A stretch of 64,000 nt of DNA, from contig WHUX01000110.1 of the NCBI GenBank assembly GCA_015179025.1, positions 62,001 through 126,000 on the forward strand, given 5' to 3'. The notes below the pieces were generated by a model, which saw nothing but the letters and a program-made list of their open reading frames with translations, searched no databases and was not told the origin of the DNA. The first letter of the stretch is position 1; the number at the start of each line of letters is the position of its first letter. The DNA comes from Terfezia claveryi (taxonomy: Eukaryota; Ascomycota; Pezizomycetes; Pezizales; Pezizaceae). A program made the position numbers and the translations under genes. Shown here piece by piece: positions 1 to 11,432 of the stretch.

Positions 1-582
1 CATGGAAAGGGGTTCAAGCAGTGGTTGTTGAAGTGTCAGAAGGCATTCCCGGAAAAGGACATTGAGTCTGGGGCGTGTCATGACTATGTGATAAGCTATA
101 AGTACGAATGGGCCTGTATTGGGAGGTGGGAGAGTGCAAGTGGGGCTTGGGGAGTCGAGGATGGGTGTGGGCATGTTATCAAGAGACATTCAAAGAGTGT
201 TGACGTGGAAATCCATAGATGCCCGAGATGTGTGGGAAGGTTGTTACAGACAATTCCCAAACCGATGAGAGGTGGGGGTGGGGCTGCAATTAAGGATGAC
301 GGGAGGAGGCCACAGGGGTTAACTGAGTATCAGATGTTCATGCAGGAGAGGATGAAAGTGATGAAGAGAGACAGCCCTGGGACGCCACAGAAGGAGGTAA
401 TGAAGTTGGTGGGACTAGAGTGGAGGGAGAAGAAAGAAAAGGGAGAAGTTGGGCTTCGGAACAGTGTGGGGAAGGAGAAAGAGAAGGAGAAGGGAAAAAG
501 GAAAGCAAGAGTGGAAGTGATTGAGGTCTCTGATGATTGCAATGATAACGTGGCAAATAGGTTAGTTGGGCTGAGGATATGA
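1..582 (+). CDS. SprT-like zinc metalloprotease, C-terminal part (5' truncated)
   Basis: The frame is open from base 1, so the gene begins outside the window; the stop is at 580-582. The visible part starts right after the catalytic region and reads as a SprT-type zinc ribbon: a WAC cysteine, then CGH, then HRCPRC near codons 35-80. This is followed by a segment (TEYQMFMQERMKVM ... LGLEWR-like) resembling the HMG-like tail of fungal SprT/GCNA-type proteins, then a lysine/glutamate-rich stretch. The family removes DNA-protein crosslinks on chromatin. Near the end, VEVIEVSDD has the form of a SUMO-interaction motif (hydrophobic core followed by acids). The HExxH active site is not in the window, so activity cannot be judged. 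It is convergent with mog1. Confidence 0.75.
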   Translation, partial: HGKGFKQWLLKCQKAFPEKDIESGACHDYVISYKYEWACIGRWESASGAWGVEDGCGHVIKRHSKSVDVEIHRCPRCVGRLLQTIPKPMRGGGGAAIKDDGRRPQGLTEYQMFMQERMKVMKRDSPGTPQKEVMKLVGLEWREKKEKGEVGLRNSVGKEKEKEKGKRKARVEVIEVSDDCNDNVANRLVGLRI

Positions 583-991
583 GGTGTCTGACATGGCGTG
601 ACGCTTGACGATCTGGGAGATTATTGTGTCGCCTGGCACTAGACTCTGCATTCCAGTTGCATGAATTGCGGGGATTTACTTACATTTGTGATATTTTTTT
701 TATGCTGGGTATGTGCCTTGGCTATATTTATACCCCGAGGCCGATTTTTGGGGGGTTTATAATGTATTTCGTATCAGTGGTAGTAGCTTGATATATATGA
801 TATCAAGATCATAACACCGTTTCTCCCTCCTCTCCAGCTCAAGCAGACTCTATTTCGTGAATCATATCCCATATCCCATAAAACTCATTAAGCACCACAT
901 TTTCTCTTTCTTTTCTTACTGTTCATATACTTCGAAGAGAACTGTTGCTTAACCTCCTCCTCATCCAATCTCTCAAACCCACACCATCCTC
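583..991. other. Intergenic, convergent 3' regions
   Basis: AT-rich sequence between the SprT-like gene and mog1, which converge here. No ORF with family resemblance is seen; it most likely holds both 3' UTRs. Confidence 0.5.
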
Positions 992-1852
992 TCAATCCTG
1001 CGGACTAAACAATCCCCAGTCATTCACCTCCAACGTACCCGCCACGCTCTTCAACAACGTAACCGCATAATCCACTACCGGAGCCCCTGTCTTATCCGTC
1101 CCATTTGGTGGATGATCATACGCCGGATGCCACACCCTCTTTTCGATAAAACTATCCGCTTGCTTTGTTATAGGGCAGTTCACTGTAACCACCAAGTCTG
1201 TATTATGTGCTTCGAGACGAAAAACGACCATGAGGAGGAGTACGTATGGGAGGGATTTTTGCGCATCGAGGTAGGACAGGTCGGTGGGGGGTGGGGCGAC
1301 GTGGTAGGGAGAGGATACGGTGCCGTGGATGATGTATGTTGGGGTTGAGGGTCTGGGGAAAACAGGGGTGGTTAGTTAGCTGATGATATTATTGGATTAA
1401 TGGGAGAAGGAGAAGTACCCAATCTTCGTGAACTCATTAGTGGGTTCGATTTGGAATAGCTTCCCCAAAGACCCTTCTCGGCCGTCAATGACATCCTCGA
1501 AATGTTCTTTGCAGGCGTCAATGTCGGGAAGGGGTACATGCTGGAGGATGTCGATTACGATGCTGATATCTGTTGCGTCGGAGCTGGAGACAAAGACCTC
1601 TTGGGTGGAGGGGACAGGGCGGAAGCGGCTGTACGAAGGAGAATGTCATTAATGAACTGGGTGGAGATAGGGATACATTGATAGTGCCGCCTCTCCCATC
1701 TTCCTTCAACTAATATGCCCTCACAGGACTTCTCGCAACTGGGCGGAGGTTATTCGAACATACCTAGCATCGACAAAAACCTCCGGAATCTCAGCAACGA
1801 TTGCTCCACCAAACAAGTCTCTCCTGTCCCTCCTCGTAAATTCCCCCGTCAT
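992..1852 (-). CDS. mog1: Mog1, Ran GTPase-binding nuclear import factor
   Basis: Three exons: 1852-1764, 1628-1419, 1352-992, giving 219 aa. The ATG at 1852-1850 leads into RRDLFGGAIVAEIPEVFVDA, the hallmark Mog1 start. The first junction gives DASRFRPVPSTQEVF and the rest keeps the family pattern: VIDILQHVPLPDIDACKEHF, then FRLEAHNTDLVVTVNCPI. Both introns (1629-1763 and 1353-1418) have GT and AG ends. Mog1 binds Ran/Gsp1 and promotes nucleotide release, supporting nuclear protein import. Family length is about 190-220 aa, so the model looks complete. The second intron donor was chosen because it restores the frame; that junction is the least certain part. Confidence 0.88.
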
Positions 1853-2386
1853 TTTGTCCATTTATCCTCTAGGGCACTTCCGTGTGAGATCAGCCTTGGT
1901 TCTTCGTAGCAAATTGAGGCCTGAATAGTGCAAGAAAGCTGGGGGACAGAGGGATCTGCGGTCGGGGGGGATCAGCTGCATGTGATCCGTCTACTCAGCC
2001 CTAGGAAGCTGTGGCGTGGGGGTAAAACGGTATTTGCGGCTCAAATATAGTCTCGATCAGACCCTCGTACAGACAGCGTTGCATCAACCCCGTGTAATAT
2101 AGATTCATAGCTATTTTATATATGTAGCTCCTAACTATCATCAAGGTAAAAGACAAACTATATTAGATGAAAAAACCTTAAGCCAAAAAGCATCGACAAA
2201 AAAATCAAAAGGCCAAAGTGAGGAAACAGCTATATCCAACACATATCTACTCAAGTATACACAATTGCATCAAGAATCAGCGTGGGAAAGAATCCGCACT
2301 AGAGGCCAACGGGCACCAGAGGCAGAGACAGAGATAAAACAACATTCTTGTGGGAGAGTAGCTCAGATCCCTGCCTCGCTTATATG
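1853..2386. other. Intergenic, mog1 promoter and fcp1 3' side
   Basis: AT-rich stretch with no supported gene. It carries the upstream region of mog1 and the 3' flank of fcp1. Confidence 0.5.
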
Positions 2387-5300
2387 TCAACTGTCAAATC
2401 CCTCTTCCAATGCCGCCGCAAATGCCTCCTCATCAAGCTCTTCAAACAAACTATCCCCATCGCCTTCGTCATTATTGTCCTCATACTCCCCAGTCTTGCT
2501 CTCATCCTCCCCAGTCTTGTTCTCATCCTCCCCAGTCTTGTTTTCATCCTTCCCAGTCTTTACCTCCTCTTCCTTATTCCCTCCACCGCCGTCTTCCACG
2601 CCCGTGACAACTATAGATGTTCTCACACTCTTCACGCCACACCCACCCTCGTCACTAGGCGGCGGACTAGGAATTCTCGAGTTTCCAGCATCCTCCCCCT
2701 TCTTCCCACCACCCACATGGGTATCATCTGTAGCAACAGGTAAATTCGGTGACGACGGTGTCACGACCATTCTAAGGCCACTATGCCTCTCACTCGTAGT
2801 CTTCTGCCTTTTCGTTAGCCTTACAGCTGGGGTCTCGTCCATAGACGCCCCATCGTCACTATCCTCCGCTGCTCCGGCTAAATCGAATGACCCACTACCG
2901 GGCCCTGTACTCACCCCCCCGCCATCATCATCCGGCGTTCGCGAGCGTTTCCGTGTTTGTGCCCTCGATCTTCGAGGACTAGGCTGGGCAGCTTCAGAGG
3001 CAACACTCTCCTCTTCACTCTCTCCAGCCTCGTTACCATTGGGCATTCCTCGATCGTTCATATCCTCATCCTTATCCTTGTCCGCCTCCTCATCTTCATC
3101 CACACTACCAAATATATCCTCATCGAAATCCTCGTCGAAATCCTCATCGTCATCCGACGTCACATCGGCTAGAAATTCTCTCAATTCCTTATCAATCTCA
3201 TCGCGGTCGATTTTCAACCCACCCTTAAGTAACTCTTCCGCGTGCTCTTCAATACCCATCTCTTCATCTGCCAACTCATCCTCATCGTCCTCGTCCTCAC
3301 TGCTCATAGGAATGTTAGTAGGATCTGAGAGAAGGTCTGGAGGTAGACCAGCTCCGGGTGGGTTTCGGTCTTCGGGGTGGACAGCGATACGGTATGGATC
3401 GAGGGGCATTTGCTTCCAGTTGGACATGGAGTCATATAACCATTGCGGGGTAACAAGATGGATATGGTGATAGCGGGCAGCTTGTCGGACTTTGGCCGTT
3501 CGACTCTGCGGGAGGATACATTAGCAGCTGGCAGGCAATATATATTATATAAAACAATTACCCGTGCAGCAATTACGTGAGTAACCCGCGACGTTAGATT
3601 CTCTTCTATTGTGGCGCCAAAGGTTTTCGCCCAAATTACAATATCCGAGCTGCGTACAATTCAATGTTAGTGTCTTTACTGGCGCTCTCTTCAATGTGAA
3701 AGACTCACTTGTGCACACTCGCCCCCAATGGTATTACCCCCGAAAACACCAACACTACGCCCTCAAAGGTCTTCTTCTTCAGTTTTGGCATAAGATCTGT
3801 TACATCCGGTACCTTGTTTCTTCTACCCCTGGGTCCCATCCTCATATTCTGATCATACTTCTCAAAGAATAGCCTATGCACGTCCGTCAAGTTTCTTTCC
3901 AGGGGCTCCAGCTCTCGTGGGTATTCATCTTTAATGAGTTGATGACGATGCTTCACACCACCATGTTCACTTGGCGTTTCCTTGCCTGAGTCACCGTTTT
4001 CTAGTGCTCCTTCAGCTTCATCCTTCAGATCAATAATGTGCTGTAGTTTCGCTAGCGGCCTTGATTCTTGCTGTGCTCTGATAGCATCACTGAGTTGGTG
4101 AGCTTGCTCCTCAAGGAGTATCTTGTCATCACTAGCACCTAATTTGACAAGTTGTTCTAGAGTCGTCAGGTCGGCATGGTGGTGAGTTGTGGTCGAGTCC
4201 GCAGCACCTTCTATGGGCGCTTCCTCTTCTTCTCCCTCTTTCTCGGCTTCAACAATTGTTACTCCTCCATCCTCCCCGCTTTCTACATGCTTTGTAAGCC
4301 CAGGTAGTGGCCCTGCAGCCTCATCAATTAACTCTGGTGTCGGGCTAGTAGGAAACTCCTGCATCTTCGGCAAAAAACTCGAATTGATATCCCCAATTCC
4401 CACAAAGAAGTCATATGGCTTCACTCTTATCAAGTTGTCACTCCATTTCCATACATCCCCTCGGTCGTCTATTATTACTACCATCTTTGTGTTTTTCGGA
4501 AACAGTCGTCTTAGATCTTTCTCCGTCATACTTCCACTTTCGTCCCTGCTCAACACTCGAGAGCCAAAAATCTTCCCATCAGGGTCGACTATCTTTGCTA
4601 CATTGAGTGCATATGCCCTGGTTCCCATTGTATAGATGTGAAGCTCGTATAGCTTCGATACATTCTCCAAAAACTGTCTCAGTCCGGGCCGTAGTTTGAC
4701 GTAGTACCATGTCTCCAGTGGTTTATGACCCTCAGGAACGTAACCTGGGTCTGGGAGAGAGAATGACTGTACGTCCTTCAATACCTCGTGGTTGACTTCA
4801 TCTGGGTTAGCTTGCCATTGTGCCACAGTAGGGTCAACAGTAGCATGAATAATGGTCTGATCGAGATCCACCACCAGCGACAGTTTTCGTTCATTCAATA
4901 ATCGTTGCTCGGCCTCTGCTTCTAACCGCGATGCTTCCTAGCTCATAAATCAGCTTAATCAACTTTGTCCTCATTGCCCGGGGCTAATATGACCACCTTA
5001 CTTCTGAGCTGATTGTCACCGCCAAATTGTCGTGTGCCATACTGATATCCGCGCGTGACCTATTTGAGAAGGACGTGTAGTCGGTTCTGTTACCCATCCC
5101 CATCAGCTCTGGATCTCCACCACATTGCTCAATAGTATGTGGAAACTCACAAAGTCATATCCATTCCACAGCCTGCGCACATTCCCCCAAACTGCACATC
5201 GTGTGGACATGGCTCCTCAATCTCAACCAAATCTACATTCCCACTCCTAACTACTGAACCAGCCTCGATCATCCATCGCTTCAGTATGCCCTCGATAGGA

Positions 5301-5491
5301 CTTGACCACGAGGATGGGTACCATTTCTCCACCTTGTTCGGTTCGCCCCCAAATTCGTCGTCTTCCTCTACAATTGAGCAGTATTTGTAGTCGACTAGCG
5401 TATCAAACTTTTTGACTTTTTCATCCGGCTTTTTCTTAATCGCGGTGATGTGGATGGGATAGTGCAAGCCGTGGGGCAGTTGCAGAAGCAT
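2387..5491 (-). CDS. fcp1: Fcp1, RNA polymerase II CTD phosphatase
   Basis: Five exons: 5491-5151, 5086-5002, 4937-3709, 3649-3562, 3505-2387; introns of 56-64 bp; 953 aa. The active-site signature DLDQT is at about residues 166-170 (nucleophile D166 and D168), followed by KLRPGLRQFLENVSKLYELH and the IDDRGDVWKWSDN motif. A BRCT domain starts at about residue 530 (GVVLVFSGVIPLG ... VTHVIAAR ... VTPQWLYDS) and crosses two introns. The C-terminal ~300 residues are acidic and low in complexity, as in other Fcp1 proteins. The enzyme dephosphorylates Ser2/Ser5 of the Rpb1 CTD in the nucleus, recycling Pol II. The start is the first ATG upstream of the biotinyl-lipoyl-like N-terminal segment. A 401-aa frame on the other strand (2265-3470) mirrors the acidic repeats and is not a gene. 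Confidence 0.95.
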
Positions 5492-7086
5492 GTCCGCTTA
5501 GGTTATTGTATTTTTACGTTGTAATTGAAGGTTTTCTGGAGGGTGGGAGAAGCTATTGTAGTTTCGTTACTTGTGCTGAAAGTCGAGCTGGTGACCCTAC
5601 CAGTGGCCGTGTTCTGTCGTATCTGTGTGGAGTCCGAGTCGGAAGCTTCGTACTTACAATTTTGGGCCGGGGAGAGCCACTCCTCAAGCCTTGAACCTCT
5701 CTTCGCTATAGGTCTCCAAGGCACTGGAGTGAATGGCTGTTTTAAGTTTGTTCTCCTGAGAAAGCTCCGGCTCTCTGCTGAGACGGTGAGGCCTGTCGGC
5801 GCTTTCCTCCAACAAACTCGCTAAAGCTAAATGGGCCCCGTGAGCGATGATAGCAGTGCCAGTTACCAGCGGGTATCTGCCGTGGTTGGTACTGGGCGGT
5901 GTCTGTGTCGTGGTTCTGTCAGACGGAGTTGTTTGCTTTGGGGGTGTGTGTGTGGGGGGGGGGGGGGAACTTTGGAGGTGAGGCGGAATGAAGGCACAGT
6001 TAAATGTATGAGCAAGCAGGCCAGAAAGCGGCCGATCTCAATTACGGACCGAATTGACAGGCAAAGCAGCGCACGCCACAAGGGAGCTCAAACATTAAGG
6101 TCAGGATAAGCTTGGGGGATATATGGTACGTGTGGATCTTGACATATAGCAGGGGACGGGGTCGAGGGACTGGTGTACCCGCTGTATGTACTTTTCTGTA
6201 TTTATACTCCTGGCGCAAAGGTCAAGTAGGAGCAGGGCAGCAGGAAACATTCATTAAAACACCGGCAGGTTGTTTGGTACAGGTGACCAGAGGATGCCTG
6301 GGGCCGGGAGTTCAAGCGGGCGGATCGTCAAGATGGAAGCCGTAAGATACGAGTGCTGCCTGGGATATTGGAGGATATTGAATGCTTGTGGGACAATGAA
6401 TGGATCAGCAGCCGGGGTTTGTTGTGTATCTACTACAATAGCTGCTCGACCTATGGCTTGAGAGAGAATACCAGACTGGCAGTACTAGCACAAAGGCCGA
6501 CTCACAGCTAGAGCATAATGAAAGGCTTCAGCTACAACGCAAGCAAACACAATTCACAATTGCTTTTCTTTGTTGGGCTGCGGAGTTGAGCCAAATACGT
6601 GAGAACTGGCTAGGTAGATGAAGGTTACATTCCATTGGGGGTGGGGTACTTTTGTAGATAATTGTATGCATGGCGGGAATGACGCACGAATAAATGCCAC
6701 ACTTTGCTATCTGCAATTTGATACATATTAAATTGAAAAGACTTGTAGAGGCAGGACAAAAAAGAGCCAAAAGCAGATATACCGGTACCTGACAACATGA
6801 CGAACCAAAGCTTCCCATTCGCGTTGCGCAAGAGCTACAATCACCAAAGATTCCATTCACTATCACAACATAAGTTCGTCAGGGATATTGCGGAATATAG
6901 GAAGAATGAACAAAAAAAAAAAAAAAAAAGGCCATGTCCCTGCTTGTAAGAATCATGAGGTACTGTACTACAGGAAAGAAAAAGGAAAAGGAAAAGGGAA
7001 AAAAAAAATTAATACATAAAAATAAAAACACTGGTCTACAAGACAAACTCCTGGTAAAAAGTGTCCATCTAGGGGAAATGAACCGT
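5492..7086. other. Intergenic between fcp1 and atg26
   Basis: No conserved coding region is recognised. It contains a G run at about 5950-5968 in a GT-rich patch and an A run of 18 at 6912-6929. Short frames here lack family resemblance and have irregular composition. It should include the fcp1 promoter and the atg26 3' UTR. Confidence 0.45.
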
Positions 7087-10000
7087 CTAAAAGTCATATG
7101 AATCAGAATATCTCCTGATAGCCTCAACCTCCGTCTCATCCCCCACGATTGTCCATGAGTCGGACCAATCCTCTTCATGATTATCTTCAAAGCCGCTCTC
7201 CTCAGCTTCATGCCCAGGCCGTTTCATTAGAGATTTCGCGTATTCCATGTCTCTATATATTGCCTGAATGGCCGTTTCAACACCGTTTTCCTGTTCTCTA
7301 TTAGCTTATAAACTCTACTGGCAGATCTAGCTGCCGCTTACCTTTCGAATCGACTCTCCCAACACCCTCGCCTTTGCAATCATCCTTCCATCATGCGTAG
7401 CATCTCGCAAAGCCTTCGAGAAAGTACTGACATTCAGCTTCTTTATATAAATTCCGACACCCAGATCTTGAACTCTGCTAGCAAAGAAAAACTGATCCCC
7501 AAAGAAGGGCTTTATAATAGTTGGAATGCCGGCCCTTAAACTTGCTCCAGTAGTACCGGCACCGCCGTGATGGGTAGCTGCGTCAATCTGTGAGAAAAGC
7601 CAGTCGTGAGGCGCGGATTTAATTTGATGTATCTCTGGTGGCATAGGAATCTCAACTTCCGTCTGGTTCTTACTTCCAAGCCTATCTGACCATCCTTTGG
7701 ATAAAATACAACGCACATCGGCCTTGAGGACCGACTCCACAACCGTTCTCGTGAGAGCTGTGGGGTCCGAAACGACAATAGAACCAAACCCAACATAAAC
7801 TAGTTTCTTGCCGTCAACGCGGGCACGACGAATGAACTCTACTAATTCATTCGGTGGCTCCCATGTCGACTGTTCTTCTAGAAACCAATAGCCTGTGACC
7901 CGGATCCAATCACTAAAATCAATCGGCGGCACAACCACACTTGGACTGAAGTTGTAAAGAAATGGTACTTTGTTGGGCTGCAATTTGTCCAAATTGGTGC
8001 GGGGCAGATTAAGAGTCTTCTTCCTCCAGCGATTGACTTGGCCTGCAATTGCCTTCCAAAACACATTGTCAAACATGACATATGTGAAATAGTTATAAGG
8101 CCCGCCCATCTTACGCTCAGGCACCGCGAAAGCATGAGGGTACGCCCGTGTTCTTGTCCAGGGCATTGTGAAGGCACGGAAGTACGGTATTTGCAGAGCC
8201 TCCGCAATATGTATTCCAGCCATTGCGCTAGGGCTTTCAATCAAAAGATCGGAGTCTTGACATGCTACCCAGGCAGATATAAGGAGTTCATCAATCCATC
8301 CTCGAAACTGCTCAATAGCTAAATTAGCATTACCAACTACTGGCTAAATTAGGTGAACGGACCTTGGAGGAAGCTTCCCTCAAGAATGAGTAGGTGAACA
8401 TGCCATTTTCCACGCATATTCTGATTAGCTCAGCCGGGTCTCCTTCAACCCTTGCAAATTCAATGCCGTGACTCTCTACCCAGGGTTGAAACTCAGCATG
8501 AGTGGCGATACGAGGTCTATGCCCTTCCTTAAGGAGCCCTTTACATAATGCTATATAGGGCTGAACGTCTCCTCGCGAACCAATCGTCAAGCAGGTGATC
8601 CTTAATGACTCTGTGGGTTTGAAAGTGATAAAAGACGTCTGGGGGTCATCAAAGAGGATCGGAGGCACCTCAGAGGATATATCTACAAAATTAGATAAAA
8701 TATCACAGTTATGAAAATAGGGACTTACTATCAGTTGCAGAGGTTGGAAGTTGCAAATTGTGGTCCGCATGGCCAGTATGCCTAGCATCTTGGAGTACCT
8801 GATACTCTCTTTTCGCTACTTCGGCTTCAACTACTTCCCTCGCTAGTAAGATTGTGCTGCCCTGCATCTTAGCGGCTTCCACGGCCCGTAAGAGATGCAT
8901 CCAGCAATCGTCCCTCGCATTCTGATAACCAAATTCGAAGAATAATTCCTCATGTCCTCGGATGGTGATAACTAAGCCTGAGTACCCGAGCTTGAACCCG
9001 CCCTCCCCGCTCACGTTCTCGATATCCTTCAATGGTAAAATCATCTGCCGTCAAATTGTTAGTATCTGAAGCAGGATCCCAGCACGAGATTCACTGTACC
9101 TTGGTTCTTGTTGTTCCAGGCACTAAACTCCGGTAACATAAATGTCGATCACCGAGGTATATCTTTCCATATAATGGGATAACCCTATTCAGATACCCAT
9201 AATATGCAGCAAGTAGCCTCTCAGAGGGCTGTAAAGCGAACTTCTCTCTATAGCGCTCTTCGGCACCTATTGTGCCATCATCGTCTTCCCCATCCTCAAC
9301 CTGCTCATCTGGCATAGCACCAAGTGGTTGCCCATAGTGCTTTTTCCCACCACTCCACATATCCGATACTCGCTCTATGTAGCCTATTGGGCGGCTTGCT
9401 ACCTCTTTTGAACGTCTTTTCATCCATTCGGCCCACTCAGCTGCCCGCTGCCCGGCCCGTGCTATATTGGCAATGCTACTTGGAGTTTCAGGCCTCTTAT
9501 CACTGGAGTTTGATGGACATGTTTTGAGCCCAGACTTCGGCTTCGTGACTGGTGTTTTCATCAAGGTTTCCTTCTTTCGCTTCTCGTCAAGAGAATTGTG
9601 CCGGAGTTTTGTGAGAGTAGGCTTCTGAAAGATTTTGCTACCAGAGAGTATTTGACTACCAGTCTCATCCTCTGATGTAACTGATATATCGGATCCCCCA
9701 AAGGATACATCTTGACTTAGTGAGTCTGCAAGGGAATCGCCGGAAAGGGGTCTCGCAGAGCGCTTCTTTTGACTATCTGCGGCACCCGAGCTACTCCGGC
9801 TGATATCCGTACTACGTCGTCTGATCTCAAGACTAGACCTAGAATGCTCTCCACTGACTCGGGGACTTTTAAAAGGATTTGCAATATATCGAGGACTAGC
9901 AGAATTTGCTTCAGTAGCAATTGGGCTGGTTGAACGGGAGTTACATTTCAAAGTCGTCTTAGCCTGCTCCAGTAGTACTGGAGGGGAATTACGCTTAATT

Positions 10001-11432
10001 GTGGCCCTTGATTGCCGAAGACCATGTGCTGCGGATTCTCCTGTGAGACTTTTTAGAAGCTTAAGCGCTTCCGTTCCGAAGCTGAAGAATGAGAAGAAGT
10101 ACTAAAAGGTTTAGTAAAGACTCGACATTTCCATTCATGAATTGGCTCACCTCGTCCGTTGTGTGATCCACCTGATCTAAAACATCAAGCCTAAATGTAT
10201 CTGCAAATTCCAAAACTGGGCTTTCTTCAAGCCCAAATATACTCCCTATTGGTAGTACAATCTTGACACCGTCTCCATCGTTATGAGACCTGAATATTAT
10301 TTTGTTCAAGGCCTTCACCCATTCCTTGGCGCTTGGGACCGAGTCTGCTTTGAAGTGTAGAACTCGGTCAGTTGTAGTGATGTCGAAAAAAGTAGAATGG
10401 TCTTTGCCCTTTTCCAATTCACGAACTGATGCCTGTACGCCGTAACGGAGGTCGATTGTTCCACTTGGAAAGTAGAGATCTCCTGGATTTTCGTAATATG
10501 ATAAAACATCTCCCTTGAGCACAAACCAATAACGACGATACTTGGGATTATTTTTCCCACGCTTGGAAAGCGAGCCAGATTTTATCACGGTATTCTAAAG
10601 CCCTATGTCAGTCTCGGTCTACAAGAATAGGACCATGGCACTCACGCTTTTCTTAGGGAGGTACGCATAAAAGCAAACATGTCGTGTTGTAATATACATG
10701 TATCCTTGAAGCAAGACACTCTTGAGGAGCCAGCAAGGGTACTCTAAGCCGTCATCAGAATTTAACCTTCATATGCGAGCAGGGATAACTTATACCTGAG
10801 ATAACCTCCTCTGGCTCTGAGAAACCAAAAATTTCCATCAACTTAGTAGCTAAACCAGCTTCGGCCTCCTCCTTCTCATCATCTTCATTGAACATAGCTT
10901 CAGCCTCATTGTTTGCCATGCTAGCACCAAGAGCAGCAGACAAGAGATCAGGCTGGAGAGCCGCGGTTTCGGCTGACGCTTGAATCCTGTTGGGCGATGA
11001 AGGGCCAGCGGTTTTGTCTTCTCCATTATCGATATCCCCATCTTGTTCGGCAAAGGTCTCCAGTCTCGTCTTCAATAGTAGATGGGGTGTCGACTGAAGC
11101 ATCCTCTTGTCGTAGCCCCTACTTTTGGTCGGCTTTTTCAACATGGCAACACTCCGAAGCACATTATGCGGAACACCGTGGGAATCATCGTGGTCAATGT
11201 CCTCACTATCACTGGAATCATATTGTTTATTTAGATTTGCCTTCGAGCCAGCTGCAGTGATCATCTGAAATATGGACTGATTCATGTTGAAGGCAGGGCT
11301 TCCTCCTATCTCAGCAGCATCCTCCTGGGAATCATCCTCATTGTTGATTGACTTCTCTGACAGTCCCTTGGTAGGGCTCAGGTGAGAGAAGCTGCGATTT
11401 GCCCGGCTGTTGTCCACATCCGATGGCATCAT
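7087..11432 (-). CDS. atg26: Atg26/Ugt51, UDP-glucose:sterol 3-beta-glucosyltransferase
   Basis: Eight exons: 11432-10796, 10743-10646, 10594-10151, 10101-9100, 9044-8729, 8682-8363, 8307-7342, 7290-7087; introns of 46-55 bp; 1328 aa. Order of parts: disordered N-terminus, GRAM (SEPEEVIS | [15 protein letters not shown]), PH domain ([20 protein letters not shown]), serine-rich linker, second GRAM ([12 protein letters not shown] ... [18 protein letters not shown]), then the glycosyltransferase ([14 protein letters not shown] ... [20 protein letters not shown] ... [14 protein letters not shown] ... [10 protein letters not shown]). It glucosylates ergosterol at membranes; in some yeasts and plant pathogens it serves pexophagy. 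The exact start is uncertain: the frame stays open upstream past 11543 without an ATG, so the first in-frame ATG at 11432 is used, but an extra 5' exon is possible. Confidence 0.93.

Noticed and set aside
2265..3470. 401-aa serine/proline-rich frame on the plus strand
   Set aside because: It is antisense to the acidic tail of fcp1; GAT/GAA repeats read backwards give Ser and Pro runs.
6112..6461. Frames of 63-77 aa between fcp1 and atg26
   Set aside because: Low-complexity composition, no homology cue and no splice links.
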